A stretch of 64,000 nt of DNA from Actinomyces sp. oral taxon 170 str. F0386 (GCF_000195595.1 NZ_GL882511.1:62001-126000); one strand, 5' to 3'; shown: positions 25,086 through 33,755, counted from the stretch's first letter. Notes: generated by a model not told the origin, from the sequence alone. Numbers and translations are program-made.

Positions 25086-26783
25086 GTGACAACTATCTCT
25101 AGTCTGGTGGTCATCGGACTGCTGGGAGGGCTCATCACAGGCATCTCCCCGTGCGTCCTGCCCGTACTCCCCGTCATCCTCCTCTCCGCGGGAGCACAGG
25201 GCGCACGCGGCGACGAGCAGGGGCCCGACGGCGGCTTCGCCTCCCGCTTCCATCCCTATCTCGTGGTGACCGGCCTTGTGGTCAGTTTCACGGTGTTCAC
25301 ACTCCTGGGATCGACCTTGCTGAGCCTGCTCCACCTGCCGCAGGACTTCATCCGATGGGTCGGAATCGTCATGCTCGCACTCATCGGCCTAGGCATGATG
25401 GTTCCGAAGGTCATGGAGGTCCTGGAACGTCCCTTTGCACGCTTCCAACGTTTCGGCGGTTCGAGAAACCCTTCGAACGGATTCCTCCTCGGCCTGGTGC
25501 TGGGGGCCGCCTACGTGCCCTGCGCCGGCCCGGTTCTCGCGGCCGTCGCTGTGGCGGGTGCCACTGGGCGGATTGGTGCTGACACGGTGGCGCTGGCGGT
25601 GTCCTTCGCCGTCGGGACGGCGATCCCCCTGCTGGGCTTCGCCCTGGCCGGGCGCGGCATCACGGAGCGGATCCGGGCCTTCCGCACTCGCCAGCGCGCC
25701 ATCCGCGTCACCGCCGGCGTCGTCATGCTCGGCCTGTCCGTGGCACTGGTCCTGGACGCCCCGGCTGCTCTCCAGCGGCGTCTGCCCGACTACACGGCCT
25801 CTCTTCAGGCCCGCACCGACACCTTTCTGCACGGTGACTCCTCCTCCGAGGCCTGCCGGCCCGGATCCGCCACGCTTGGAGACTGCGGTCCTCTGCCCGC
25901 CATCGACGGCGCAGTGGCCTGGCTCAACACTCCTGGTGAGCAGCCCCTGGCCCAGAAGGACCGTGCCGGCAAGGTCACTCTGATCGACTTCTTCGCCTAC
26001 TCCTGCATCAACTGTCAGCGCTCCGTACCCGGCATTGAGAAGCTGCACCAGACCTACGCCAGGTACGGCCTGCAGGTGATCGGCGTCCACTCCCCGGAGT
26101 ACGCCTTCGAGAAGGAGGTTGACAACGTGCGCGGCGGCGTCGAGCGCTTGGGCATCACCTACCCGGTGGCCGTCGACTCCAACCTGACCACTTGGACCAA
26201 CTTCAACAACCACTACTGGCCCGCCCACTACCTGGCCGACGCCCAGGGCAACGTTCGCCAGACCCACGTCGGCGAGGGCGGGGAGGCCACCACGGAGAAG
26301 CACGTCCGCGAGCTGCTCAAGCAGGCCAACCCGAGCGTCTCCCTCCCGGCCCCCGTCTTCTCCGATGCCGACGACGACGCGGGCGCGAACAGCCCCCGCA
26401 CCCCCGAGACCTACCTGGGCGCGGAGCGGGCCTCCGGCTTTGCCCAGGGCTCCCTGCAGGAGGGGCAGCACGCCTTCTCCTTCCCCGCCGGCCTCCAGGC
26501 CGACGCCTTCGCCCTGGATGGCACGTGGAGGGTTGAGCGGCAGTCCATCGCTCCGGTCGAGGGCAAAGGCCGTCTGCGCCTGTCCTACCGCGGTAAGCAG
26601 GTCAACCTCGTCATCTCTGGAGAGGGTGATCTGACCTGGACGGTCAACGGCCAGACCCGCACCGCCCATGTCTCCGGCGTGCCCAACGGGATGGAGCTGG
26701 TCAGCACCGACGAGGCGGGCTCGGGCGTGCTCGAGCTGGAGGCCTCGCCGGGGCTGCAGCTCTACTCCTTCACCTTCGGGTGA
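25086..26783 (+). CDS. dipZ: DipZ-like cytochrome c biogenesis / thioredoxin-domain protein
   Basis: 565-residue three-part protein. Residues 1-225 are a CcdA/DsbD membrane domain with two redox cysteines, C23 (SPCVLP) and C146 (YVPCAGP), that carry electrons across the membrane. Residues about 270-420 are a TlpA/AhpC-type thioredoxin domain with C307-I-N-C310 as active site. Residues 435-565 are a C-terminal beta-rich (carbohydrate-binding-like) module as in mycobacterial DipZ. The GTG start follows AAAGGG. It probably reduces extracytoplasmic thiols or haem-binding apoproteins. A SigK-like sigma factor follows, consistent with joint regulation. Confidence 0.9.
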   Translation: MTTISSLVVIGLLGGLITGISPCVLPVLPVILLSAGAQGARGDEQGPDGGFASRFHPYLVVTGLVVSFTVFTLLGSTLLSLLHLPQDFIRWVGIVMLALIGLGMMVPKVMEVLERPFARFQRFGGSRNPSNGFLLGLVLGAAYVPCAGPVLAAVAVAGATGRIGADTVALAVSFAVGTAIPLLGFALAGRGITERIRAFRTRQRAIRVTAGVVMLGLSVALVLDAPAALQRRLPDYTASLQARTDTFLHGDSSSEACRPGSATLGDCGPLPAIDGAVAWLNTPGEQPLAQKDRAGKVTLIDFFAYSCINCQRSVPGIEKLHQTYARYGLQVIGVHSPEYAFEKEVDNVRGGVERLGITYPVAVDSNLTTWTNFNNHYWPAHYLADAQGNVRQTHVGEGGEATTEKHVRELLKQANPSVSLPAPVFSDADDDAGANSPRTPETYLGAERASGFAQGSLQEGQHAFSFPAGLQADAFALDGTWRVERQSIAPVEGKGRLRLSYRGKQVNLVISGEGDLTWTVNGQTRTAHVSGVPNGMELVSTDEAGSGVLELEASPGLQLYSFTFG

Positions 26784-26843
26784 GGTGAGGATGAAAGAGG
26801 TGGTCTCAGGAGATGACCCGGGAGATATGGCGGAGATGAGGCA

Positions 26844-27461
26844 GTGAGTGTGGCGACGCTGAAGCCATCGGCCGTAGCGCGCACCGTATGGGCCTACCAT
26901 TCCCCTGTGGCAAGCAGTATTCCCAGCTCTGAGGAGGAGTGGATCGCGCAGGTGGCCGACGGTGACGCCGACGCCTTCGCCCGCCTCTACGACGCCTGGT
27001 CAGGTCGCCTGTTCGCGCTGATTCTGCAGATCGTCGTCGACCGTGCCCAGAGCGAGGAGGTCCTCCAGGAGGTCTTCCTCGAGGTGTGGCGCACCGCCGG
27101 CGCCTTCTCCCCGGCTCGGGGCAGTGCGCGGGCCTGGCTGGTGACCCTGGCCAGGCGCAGGGCCATCGACCGGGTCCGCTCCGCCCAGTCCTCCCGGGAT
27201 CGGGAGAGCCGGTGGCACGGCTACATGCCCGACGTCGACCTGACGGTCCAGCAGGTTGAGGACAGGCTCATGGGCGAGCAGGTGCGTCGGGCGCTCGATG
27301 CTGTCGGGGAGCCCTACCGCTCCACCATTGAGCTGGCCTACTTCACCGGCCTGACCCACCGGGAGATCGCCCGCCGCACGGGCACACCACTGGGAACGGT
27401 CAAGACACGCATCAGAGACGGAATGACACGGTTGCGACGAGAGCTGGGGGTGCAGTCATGA
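26844..27461 (+). CDS. sigK: ECF sigma factor, SigK-like
   Basis: 205 residues as drawn. Region 2 runs from about residue 38 (DADAFARLYDAWSGRLFALI, then EEVLQEVFLEVWRTAGAF, the -10 binding helix); region 4 includes LTHREIARRTGTPLGTVKTR, the -35 recognition helix-turn-helix. It resembles SigK/SigL-type extracytoplasmic-function factors. Start is ambiguous: GTG 26844 has a GGAG upstream, but GTG 26907 lies exactly 6 nt after a TACCAT hexamer and would give a compact leaderless protein starting VASSIPSSEEEW. The stop overlaps the anti-sigma gene (ATGA). Confidence 0.88.
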   Translation: MSVATLKPSAVARTVWAYHSPVASSIPSSEEEWIAQVADGDADAFARLYDAWSGRLFALILQIVVDRAQSEEVLQEVFLEVWRTAGAFSPARGSARAWLVTLARRRAIDRVRSAQSSRDRESRWHGYMPDVDLTVQQVEDRLMGEQVRRALDAVGEPYRSTIELAYFTGLTHREIARRTGTPLGTVKTRIRDGMTRLRRELGVQS

Positions 27462-28429
27462 CGGACCGCGACAACACTCACGAGGACGCCATCGACGGTG
27501 CCGCCGGTGTGCAGGGCGCTGAGGATCCCGACGGCGCTGCCGGCGCCGACGGCACAGGTGAGGAGCTCGACTCGGAGGTGGCCGCACTGCTCGGAGCCTC
27601 ACTCAGACCGGTAACCCCTCCCGCCGGGATCCGCTCCGCCCTGCTGGAGGCGATTGCGCGTGAGCCGCAGATGGACCCGGTGGCCGGTGCCGTCATCGCC
27701 GCCTCCGACGGCGATGCGGCAGAGGCCGGCGGTGCTCCTTCCGCCGGCCCAGCCGTGGATCCTGATTCTGCCGCCGACCGTGTGGCGGGTGCGGACTCAG
27801 CAGGCTCAGTGCGCTCAGCCGACCCGTTGGATTCTGAGGATTCCGCCGTCGTGTCTCTTGATGCGCGCCGTAGGCGCCGCTCCGCCTGGCGCACCGGCCT
27901 GGTGCGGGCGGCCGCCGCCGTGGTCCTGCTCGGCGTGGGTGTCGGCGTGGGGCGCTGGAGCGCGCGAGGCGCGGTCGATGAGGCGATGGACTCCATGGCC
28001 CCGACCCAGCACTACGCCCATCTCAACCAGGCCCAGGACGTCCAACGGGTGACCGACACGATGCCGGACGGTCACGTCGCAACCCTCACCTGGTCGCACG
28101 ACATGAGTATGACCGCGCTGACCCTGCCAGCCGCGATGAAGGAGACGGCCGGCGACCGCAGTCTCCAGGTCTGGCTCAAGGAGGAGGACCGGGCTACCTC
28201 GCTGGGCGTCTATGACCCCCGGGGCGGAGCCGGCTTCTCCTTCCTGGACATCATGCCCAAGCCCGGTCAGCAGATCGTCATCACCCTGGAGCCGGCAGGT
28301 GGGTCCGCCCAGCCGACGACGCCGCCACTGGTCACCCTGCGGGTGGGCGAGGACGATGGGCAGTCCAGTGCCACGACCGGCTCCCCGGCCCCCGGGCCCT
28401 CGCCCAGTCCCGTTGGGGACTCCGCTTGA
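27458..28429 (+). CDS. rskA: Anti-sigma factor, RskA-like
   Basis: 323 residues. Residues 1-138 are acidic, Ala/Gly-rich and disordered with only a short helical patch (EVAALLGASLRPVTPPAGIR); a transmembrane helix follows basic RRRRRSAWR (about 147-166); residues 175-300 form the extracytoplasmic RskA domain (HLNQAQDVQRVTDTMPDGHV, SLQVWLKEEDRATSLGVYDP). The zinc-binding anti-sigma motif is absent, as in RskA. It presumably holds the SigK-like factor at the membrane and is released by regulated proteolysis. The N-terminus is longer and less ordered than in mycobacterial RskA. ATGA overlap couples it to the sigma gene. Confidence 0.85.
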   Translation: MTDRDNTHEDAIDGAAGVQGAEDPDGAAGADGTGEELDSEVAALLGASLRPVTPPAGIRSALLEAIAREPQMDPVAGAVIAASDGDAAEAGGAPSAGPAVDPDSAADRVAGADSAGSVRSADPLDSEDSAVVSLDARRRRRSAWRTGLVRAAAAVVLLGVGVGVGRWSARGAVDEAMDSMAPTQHYAHLNQAQDVQRVTDTMPDGHVATLTWSHDMSMTALTLPAAMKETAGDRSLQVWLKEEDRATSLGVYDPRGGAGFSFLDIMPKPGQQIVITLEPAGGSAQPTTPPLVTLRVGEDDGQSSATTGSPAPGPSPSPVGDSA

Positions 28430-28500
28430 CAGTCGGGAAGGGGAGTCGACCCGTTGCTGTGATGTACACAACATCAAACTGGCCCTCGAGAGGGTGAGCG

Positions 28501-28526
28501 CAACCCCTGACGAACGTCAGGGGTTG
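28501..28526 (+). terminator. Perfect hairpin after sigma/anti-sigma operon
   Basis: A 26-bp interrupted palindrome (12-bp arms around AA) begins about 70 bp after the anti-sigma stop. It lacks a T-run but can form an 11-bp stem with a 4-nt loop. It probably terminates the dipZ-sigK-rskA transcripts. Confidence 0.6.
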
Positions 28527-28619
28527 GGGTGTGATCGCCTGTTCTGACGCGGCTTCCCGCATGCACATCAATAGACTGTGAGGAATAGCCCTGTCGCTCG
28601 GAGTGGTCCGGAGAAAACG

Positions 28620-28850
28620 GTGGACATTTTCTCATTCGTCTCCGGCAAGACGCTGTGGAAGACGCTGGAATACTTTATTCTCCTCTTCGCTCTTTCTGTT
28701 CCGGTGCTCACCTTGATACGACATTCCGAGGTCCTATTCACCATGAGGAATCCAGTCCTATGGTTGATGGCCGGTCTCGGCGCTCTTGGTTACTGGTGGT
28801 CATTACGAACTGGGCACGAAGAACAACTATCGATTCTGCGTCAGAAGTAG
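28620..28850 (+). CDS. Small two-helix membrane protein
   Basis: 76 residues, unrecognised. Two hydrophobic helices (about 13-32, LEYFILLFALSVPVLTLIRH; and 45-60, VLWLMAGLGALGYWW) are separated by a short loop; the C-terminus is polar. GTG 28620 is chosen because GGAGA lies 5 nt ahead and a TAGACT -10 (28572-28577) would give a ~40-nt leader; an earlier GTG (28578) lacks a ribosome site. Base composition is more A/T-rich than its neighbours. Its 3' end overlaps the convergent menB end by 10 bp. Function unknown. Confidence 0.5.
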   Translation: MDIFSFVSGKTLWKTLEYFILLFALSVPVLTLIRHSEVLFTMRNPVLWLMAGLGALGYWWSLRTGHEEQLSILRQK

Positions 28851-29944
28851 TACGGGAAAGGTGACCAGTCGGGGGTGCGGCGCTGGAGGAATGCGTCGCG
28901 CCCCTCGACGGCTTCATCGGTCATGTAGGCCAGGCGCGTGGCCTCGCCGGCGAAGACCTGCTGGCCGGCCAGGCCGTCGTCGGCCAGGTTGAAGGCGAGC
29001 TTGAGCATGCGGATGGCCTGCGGGGACTTGCTCGCCACGGTGGCCGCGTACTCCAGGGCCCGCTCCTCGAGCTCGGCGTGGGGGACCGCCTCGTTGACCA
29101 CTCCCCAGCGCTCGGCGGCGACGGCGTCGTAGGTGCGGGCCAGGAAGAAGATCTCGCGGGCGCGCTTGTCCCCGACCTGTCGGGCCAGGAGTGCTGAGCC
29201 GTAGCCGGCGTCGAAGCTGCCGACGTCGGCGTCGGTCTGCTTGAAGCGGGCGTGCTCGATGGAGGCCAGGGACAGGTCGCAGACGACGTTGAGGCTGTGT
29301 CCGCCCCCGGCGGCCCAGCCCGGAACGGCGGCGATGACGGCCTTGGGCATGGTGCGGATGAGGCGCTGGACCTCCAGGATGTGGAGACGACCGGCCCGGG
29401 CGGTGTCGAGACGGGCCTGGGCGGCTGCGACGTCGGCCTCATGGCTGTAGGTGCCGGCACCCGCGTTACCAGTGGCCGTGGCCGGTGCATTGGGCGTATC
29501 GGGTGCCTGATCCCGCTCGTAGCGGTAGCCGTCCCGGCCGCGGATGCGCTGGTCGCCGCCGGAGGAGAAGGCCCAGCCGCCGTCGCGCGGGGAGGGACCG
29601 TTGCCGGTGAGGATGACGGCGCCGACGTCGCCGCTCATGCGTGCGTGGTCCAGGACCCGGTAGAGCTCGTCGACGGTGCGGGGGCGGAAGGCGTTGCGGA
29701 CCTCGGGGCGGTTGAAGGCCACGCGGACCACCGGCAGGTCCTTGATCCAGGTCCCGTTCTCATCGCGCAGGCAGCCCCGGTGGTAGGTGACGTCTGTGAG
29801 GGCGTCCACCAGGGGCCCCTCAGCGGCCCTCTGAGTGCCGGGCTCGGCATGGGTGAAGCCGGGCACCTCCCGCCAGCGAGCGGGGTCGAAGATCTCTGAG
29901 ACGCGGCGCGGCAGCGGGTGGGCCGGGGTAAGGGTGGCGTTCAT
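28841..29944 (-). CDS. menB: 1,4-Dihydroxy-2-naphthoyl-CoA synthase
   Basis: 367-residue crotonase-fold enzyme that cyclises o-succinylbenzoyl-CoA in menaquinone synthesis. AFNRPEVRNAFRPRTVDELY (oxyanion-binding region), WAFSSGGDQRIRGRDGY and VPGWAAGGGHSLNVVCDLS are highly conserved, and DWSPFPYYF is the canonical MenB C-terminus. A ~35-residue Ala/Thr/Gly-rich insertion follows GRDGYRYERDQ in the flexible active-site loop, making the protein about 50 residues longer than the mycobacterial enzyme. The ATG is 6 nt after a TACGCT hexamer, a leaderless-type spacing. Confidence 0.95.
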   Translation of the reverse strand: MNATLTPAHPLPRRVSEIFDPARWREVPGFTHAEPGTQRAAEGPLVDALTDVTYHRGCLRDENGTWIKDLPVVRVAFNRPEVRNAFRPRTVDELYRVLDHARMSGDVGAVILTGNGPSPRDGGWAFSSGGDQRIRGRDGYRYERDQAPDTPNAPATATGNAGAGTYSHEADVAAAQARLDTARAGRLHILEVQRLIRTMPKAVIAAVPGWAAGGGHSLNVVCDLSLASIEHARFKQTDADVGSFDAGYGSALLARQVGDKRAREIFFLARTYDAVAAERWGVVNEAVPHAELEERALEYAATVASKSPQAIRMLKLAFNLADDGLAGQQVFAGEATRLAYMTDEAVEGRDAFLQRRTPDWSPFPYYF

Positions 29945-30007
29945 GACCTCAGCGTAGGGCGTGGGATTCCTCCGCCCCAGGTGGCCGGTGCCGACCGCCG
30001 TGGCGTC

Positions 30008-30679
30008 CTAGCCCCCCAGGGCGGCGGCGATGAGCTCGGTGCGTGAGGTGTGGCCGAGGCGGTGGAGGACCTCGGAGACGTAGATGCGCACGGTGTTCTC
30101 CGAGATACCGAGCTTGCGGGCGATCCGCCGGTTGGTCAGGCCCTCCAGAAGACAGGTGTAGACGTCCTGGAGCCGGGGCGGCAGCTCGTTGACCAGCTCC
30201 TGGATACGAGCCTCCGCGGTGGCGCGTTTCTGCTCGGACTGGTAGGCGTCGACAAGCATCTTCGTGGGGCGTGAGGACATGACGGGCTCGCCGCGGCTGG
30301 CGCGCAGGAGGGCGGCGGCGACATTCTCTGTGCTCTCATCCTTGGTGATGAACCCGTTGACGCCCTCGGCCAGGGCGTCGGTGAGCATCTCGTCGCGGCT
30401 GAAGACGGTGAACATGACAATGGGCATCCTGGGGAAGCGCTCATAGATCGCTCTGGCCGTCCGGGCGCCGTCCATATCCGGCATGTCGCTGTCCAGCAGG
30501 ACGACGTCGATGGGCTGCTGCCCGGTCATAAGCAGACTGATGGCCTGCCGCCCACCGGAGGCGGCGGCGACGACGGTAATGGCCCGCTGTGAATCGAGCT
30601 GCTCGGCGAAGGTGGTACGGATGAGAGGATCGTCGTCGACGATGAGGACTCGCAGGGAACGCAGGGTGTGACTAGGCAT
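30008..30679 (-). CDS. NarL/LuxR-family response regulator
   Basis: 223 residues. The receiver domain (1-125) has acidic VDDD near residues 14-17, phosphoacceptor Asp63 (VVLLDSDMPDMDG), Thr/Ser in MFTVFS and Lys in FITKDES; the LuxR helix-turn-helix occupies about 160-220 (LTNRRIARKLGISENTVRIY). Its ATG overlaps the 3' end of the histidine kinase gene by 8 bp, so the two are co-translated. It is the output of the two-component system adjacent to the secreted peptide gene. Confidence 0.93.
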   Translation of the reverse strand: MPSHTLRSLRVLIVDDDPLIRTTFAEQLDSQRAITVVAAASGGRQAISLLMTGQQPIDVVLLDSDMPDMDGARTARAIYERFPRMPIVMFTVFSRDEMLTDALAEGVNGFITKDESTENVAAALLRASRGEPVMSSRPTKMLVDAYQSEQKRATAEARIQELVNELPPRLQDVYTCLLEGLTNRRIARKLGISENTVRIYVSEVLHRLGHTSRTELIAAALGG

Positions 30680-31877
30680 AAGCGACTCCGTCCGGCGGTG
30701 AAATGAGGGATCTCGCATTAGTGGCTGGTATGGCGGTCTCACTCCAGGGGAGACTGGCGAGAACGGTCCAGGAGGTTCCGATCCGGTTGGAGCTCAGCGA
30801 CCCTCCGGCGTTCTCGAACCGATCCCGAAGCGCCCATAAACCGTACCCTCCGTGCATCTCCTCGGGGACCTTCTGCTCCCGCCAGGGTGAGCTGCAGCTG
30901 ATGAAGAGGGTGTCCCGTTCCTGCTCCACGAAGAGGGAGACCAGATCGTGCGGGGAGTTGTACTTGAGGGCGTTGAGAGTGTTCTCGCGGATGAAGGCGA
31001 CCAGGAGCCGGCCGGGCTCGGAGCGGTGCAACGAGGGAATCCTCTCGATACCGTCGAGGTCCGCGTCCAGGACGATCTCACGCTGAGCCAACGTGGAGGC
31101 GCTGGACTCGACGATCTCCTGGAGGGTGGGCTCCTCCTTGGGCGGTCCCTGGGAGACAGCGAGGTTGTGGATGAGGAGGCGCAGGTGGGTGAGGGCCTGT
31201 TGGGTCCGGTCCTGAAGATCGAGCATACGATCGCGGTCGTCGCCGTGGGGGAGCCTGATGGAGCGGGAGATGATGAGCATGCGGGTGAGGTCGGCGGCCA
31301 GGTCGTCGTGGAGGCTGTCGGCAATGTCGCGGCGCAGCTGCTGAATGAGCTCGGCGGCGATTTCCTTGGAGCGTTCCGCCTCGCGTTGCATCTTCTCAAG
31401 ACGTTCCCTGGCGTCGCGAATCACGATGCTGGCGGATGAACACACCAAAGCAGCGAAAAATATAGAAACAGTGGCCACAAGTGGTCGATAGCCGGCTAAT
31501 AATTGTGCAATGTACAGTACAAGGAACTGAATGATGGCTAGTTTTATGTACTTAGAGATGAGGAGGTCGATAACAACAGCAAAAACAAGACACCAGCTCC
31601 ATCCTGGACGTAATGTAGGATGGATGAAGCCGAACAGCAGTGTCGCCGAAAAAATAAATGCGCCAACGTTTCGTTTTTTTGTGGCACAATATATAAAGAA
31701 GGTAGAAAGTTGAACGGCCTCCAGAATTAAAAAAGATCGATCGCTGTAGTTGGCTAAGATAATTAAGTCTAAAGAAAATATTGGCAGCACGGACGACAAG
31801 AGAATGGCGATCCTTAGGTGCGGCAAGAACTTGTTAAGTCGCACCCAGGTTGCGTAGAATAAACTAGTACTCTGCAT
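30672..31877 (-). CDS. Membrane sensor histidine kinase (HisKA_3/HATPase, LiaS/NarX type)
   Basis: 401 residues. The first 150 residues contain five to six transmembrane helices with only short loops, so the ligand is probably sensed in or near the membrane rather than by a large outer domain. A coiled segment (RDARERLEKMQREAERSKEI) leads to the phosphoacceptor DIADSLHDDLAADL with His190; the ATPase domain shows RENTLNALKYN (N box) and HGGYGLWALRDR (G box). GC content drops markedly over the membrane domain. It lies directly downstream of the secreted peptide gene, separated by a hairpin, and upstream-overlaps its response regulator. Confidence 0.92.
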   Translation of the reverse strand: MQSTSLFYATWVRLNKFLPHLRIAILLSSVLPIFSLDLIILANYSDRSFLILEAVQLSTFFIYCATKKRNVGAFIFSATLLFGFIHPTLRPGWSWCLVFAVVIDLLISKYIKLAIIQFLVLYIAQLLAGYRPLVATVSIFFAALVCSSASIVIRDARERLEKMQREAERSKEIAAELIQQLRRDIADSLHDDLAADLTRMLIISRSIRLPHGDDRDRMLDLQDRTQQALTHLRLLIHNLAVSQGPPKEEPTLQEIVESSASTLAQREIVLDADLDGIERIPSLHRSEPGRLLVAFIRENTLNALKYNSPHDLVSLFVEQERDTLFISCSSPWREQKVPEEMHGGYGLWALRDRFENAGGSLSSNRIGTSWTVLASLPWSETAIPATNARSLISPPDGVAYA

Positions 31878-31939
31878 TCTGCAATAAAACGATATTGTGT
31901 TGCCGAAAAATTAGTGTATGAACGTCAAATTATATAGAT

Positions 31940-31991
31940 GTCGACGCCTCTGAGCTTACCATCACGAGCAGGCAAGCCCAGAGGCGTCGAC
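31940..31991 (-). terminator. Hairpin after the secreted peptide gene
   Basis: Arms 31940-31957 and 31974-31991 pair at 17 of 18 positions around a 16-nt loop, 9 nt past the peptide stop. On the minus strand an A/T-rich tract follows. It could terminate most transcripts and let a fraction read through into the kinase. Confidence 0.65.
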
Positions 31992-31999
31992 CTTCCATG

Positions 32000-32203
32000 T
32001 CACCAGTCATGCCACGGCTTCCCCCAGGGCTCGTAGCAAACTCCTGGGTTGATGAGGCAGTAGCCCGGGTACATCCTGGCTCTGGCGAATGTCGTTGGTG
32101 AGTCGTCCTGGTTCACAGGAGCGGCGGCTGGTGCGGCGCTGGCCGGTGCGGCGAGGCCCGCTAAGAGCAGAGCAACAAGGGTGAGGCGGGCGGCGGTTTT
32201 CAT
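32000..32203 (-). CDS. Small secreted peptide with a cysteine loop
   Basis: 67-residue precursor. Residues 1-23 are a classic Sec signal peptide (MKTAARLTLVALLLAGLAAP, ending ASA) with predicted cleavage before AP. The mature ~44-residue peptide has a C49-LINPGV-C56 loop that could form a disulfide, then the aromatic tail EPWGKPWHDW. AGGAG lies 8 nt before the ATG, and a TAAGAT/TTGTCG promoter precedes it. No family is recognised; a bacteriocin, a signalling peptide or a small envelope protein are all possible. The adjacent kinase/response regulator on the same strand suggests a link. Confidence 0.65.
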   Translation of the reverse strand: MKTAARLTLVALLLAGLAAPASAAPAAAPVNQDDSPTTFARARMYPGYCLINPGVCYEPWGKPWHDW

Positions 32204-32245
32204 TAGGGGAACTCCTGTCTGGAAAGAGGCCTCAAAGGACAATTT

Positions 32246-32273
32246 ATCTTACCATTCTTGCGGTTTGCGACAA
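32246..32273 (-). promoter_or_regulatory. Promoter of the secreted peptide gene
   Basis: On the minus strand TTGTCG (32273-32268), a 16-bp spacer and TAAGAT (32251-32246) resemble a housekeeping promoter, giving a leader of roughly 36 nt with a good ribosome site. Confidence 0.6.
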
Positions 32274-32397
32274 GTATGCATCTTTGACGCCCCAGTTGAT
32301 TCGTCGCTCAACAAAAGCCGTTGACGATGGCAGCGACCGCTCCATGAGCCGCCCGGCCGGGAGGCCGGTGCGCCCTCTGCTTCCCGCTACCTCCCGC

Positions 32398-32403
32398 TAC
32401 CCT
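32398..32403 (+). promoter_or_regulatory. -10 element of arcA (leaderless spacing)
   Basis: TACCCT ends 6 nt before the arcA ATG, so transcription would start at the first codon. An in-frame GTG just before the ATG lies at the wrong distance for a transcript start. Confidence 0.5.
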
Positions 32404-32409
32404 GTGACC

Positions 32410-33753
32410 ATGACGCAGACCGGTGAGACCGCCAGCCGCCCCTTCATTCCCGTAGCCGATGGCGGGGGGCGAGTCGACTCCGAGACCGGCGCCCTGCGCG
32501 AGGTGATCGTCCACCGGCCCGGCGGGGAGATCGCCCGCCTGACCCCCATCAACGCCGACTCCCTGCTCTTCGACGACGCCCTCAACATTCCCCGGGCGCA
32601 GGCCGAGCACGACGCCTTCACCGCCATCCTCCGTTCCGAGGGCGTCATCGTCCACGACTTCCGCGAGCTGTTCACCGAGGTTCTCGCCGTCCCCGAGGCC
32701 CGAGGCCTCGTGCTGGACGAGGCCGTCGGCCCCGACGTCGTCGGCGTCTCAGCCTCCGAGCTGCTCATCGACTACTTCCAGTCCCTGCCCGACGCCGAGC
32801 TCGCCGAGGTGCTCCTGGCAGGCATCACCCGCACCGACCTGCGCGAGCGACTCAGCTCGGCCGACGGACGCGACCTGTTCTCCTCCACCTACTTATCCAC
32901 CCTGGAGGGGCAGTTCGTCGTCACCCCCCTGCCCAATCTGCTCTTCACCCGTGACACCTCCGCCTGGCTCTACGGCGGGGCCTCCGTCAACTCCATGGCC
33001 CTGGAGCCCCGCCGGCGCGAGGCCGTCGGCTACGAGGCCGTCTACCGCCACCACCCCGCCTTCGCCCCCCGCCTGGCCGAGCTCGGCGGCTCCACCGACC
33101 CGGCCGCCCGTCTGTGGCGCGAGCAGGGGCGGGTCTCGGCGGCCTCCACCATCGAGGGCGGCGACTTCCAGATCCTGGGCAACCGGACCCTCGTCATGGG
33201 GCTCACCCACCGCTCCACCGCTGCCGGCGTGGAGCGCCTGGCCTCCCAGCTCTTCGAGGCCGGGGTGGCGGACAGGGTCATCGGCGTCCACATGCCCGAC
33301 GCCGCCTTCTACACCCAGCTCGAGGCCGTCATGCACCTGGACACCCTCATGACCAAGGTCAGCCCCGACACCTACCTGCGCTTCCCCGGCTTCACCGAGG
33401 TCACCACCGTGGAGATCGAGCCCGGAGAAGCGGGCAGGGCCCTCAAGGTGACGGTCCACGACGGCTCCGAGATGGACGCTGTCCTCGCGCGCGCCGCCGG
33501 CATCGACTCCTTCCGCGTCATCAGCCCCGGTGCCTCCGATGAGGCTGAGGCCCTGCGCGAGCTCGCCCGCGACTCCTGCAACGTCGTCGCCCTGGCGCCC
33601 GGGCGGGTCATCGGATACGCCCACAACCAGCGCGCCAACGACGCCCTGCGCAAGGCCGGCATCGAGGTCGTCGAGACCCCCGGCGTCGAGCTCGTGCGCG
33701 GACGCGGCGGCTCGCACTGCATGACCTGCCCCGTCACCCGCGACGCCGTGTGA
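32410..33753 (+). CDS. arcA: Arginine deiminase
   Basis: 447-residue guanidino-modifying enzyme that hydrolyses L-arginine to citrulline and ammonia, the first step of the arginine deiminase pathway, which yields ATP and buffers acid. Motifs present: RVDSETGALREVIVHRPGGE at the N-terminus, FTRDTSAWLYGGASVNSM (substrate carboxylate binding), EGGDFQILG (catalytic Glu region), HLDTLMTKV (catalytic His), and GGSHCMTCPV with the nucleophile Cys437 close to the C-terminus. The start follows a TACCCT -10 by 6 nt. Ornithine carbamoyltransferase is 10 kb away; carbamate kinase and an antiporter are not in the window. Confidence 0.94.
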   Translation: MTQTGETASRPFIPVADGGGRVDSETGALREVIVHRPGGEIARLTPINADSLLFDDALNIPRAQAEHDAFTAILRSEGVIVHDFRELFTEVLAVPEARGLVLDEAVGPDVVGVSASELLIDYFQSLPDAELAEVLLAGITRTDLRERLSSADGRDLFSSTYLSTLEGQFVVTPLPNLLFTRDTSAWLYGGASVNSMALEPRRREAVGYEAVYRHHPAFAPRLAELGGSTDPAARLWREQGRVSAASTIEGGDFQILGNRTLVMGLTHRSTAAGVERLASQLFEAGVADRVIGVHMPDAAFYTQLEAVMHLDTLMTKVSPDTYLRFPGFTEVTTVEIEPGEAGRALKVTVHDGSEMDAVLARAAGIDSFRVISPGASDEAEALRELARDSCNVVALAPGRVIGYAHNQRANDALRKAGIEVVETPGVELVRGRGGSHCMTCPVTRDAV

Positions 33754-33755
33754 GC

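Noticed and set aside
26865-26889. SigK autoregulatory promoter ahead of the sigma gene
   Set aside because: CCATCG and CCGTAT occur, but the spacer is only 13 bp, so the match is not convincing.
28456-28480. CRP-like dyad around TGTGATGTACACA
   Set aside because: The arms do not follow the TGTGA-N6-TCACA spacing; it looks like a chance partial dyad.
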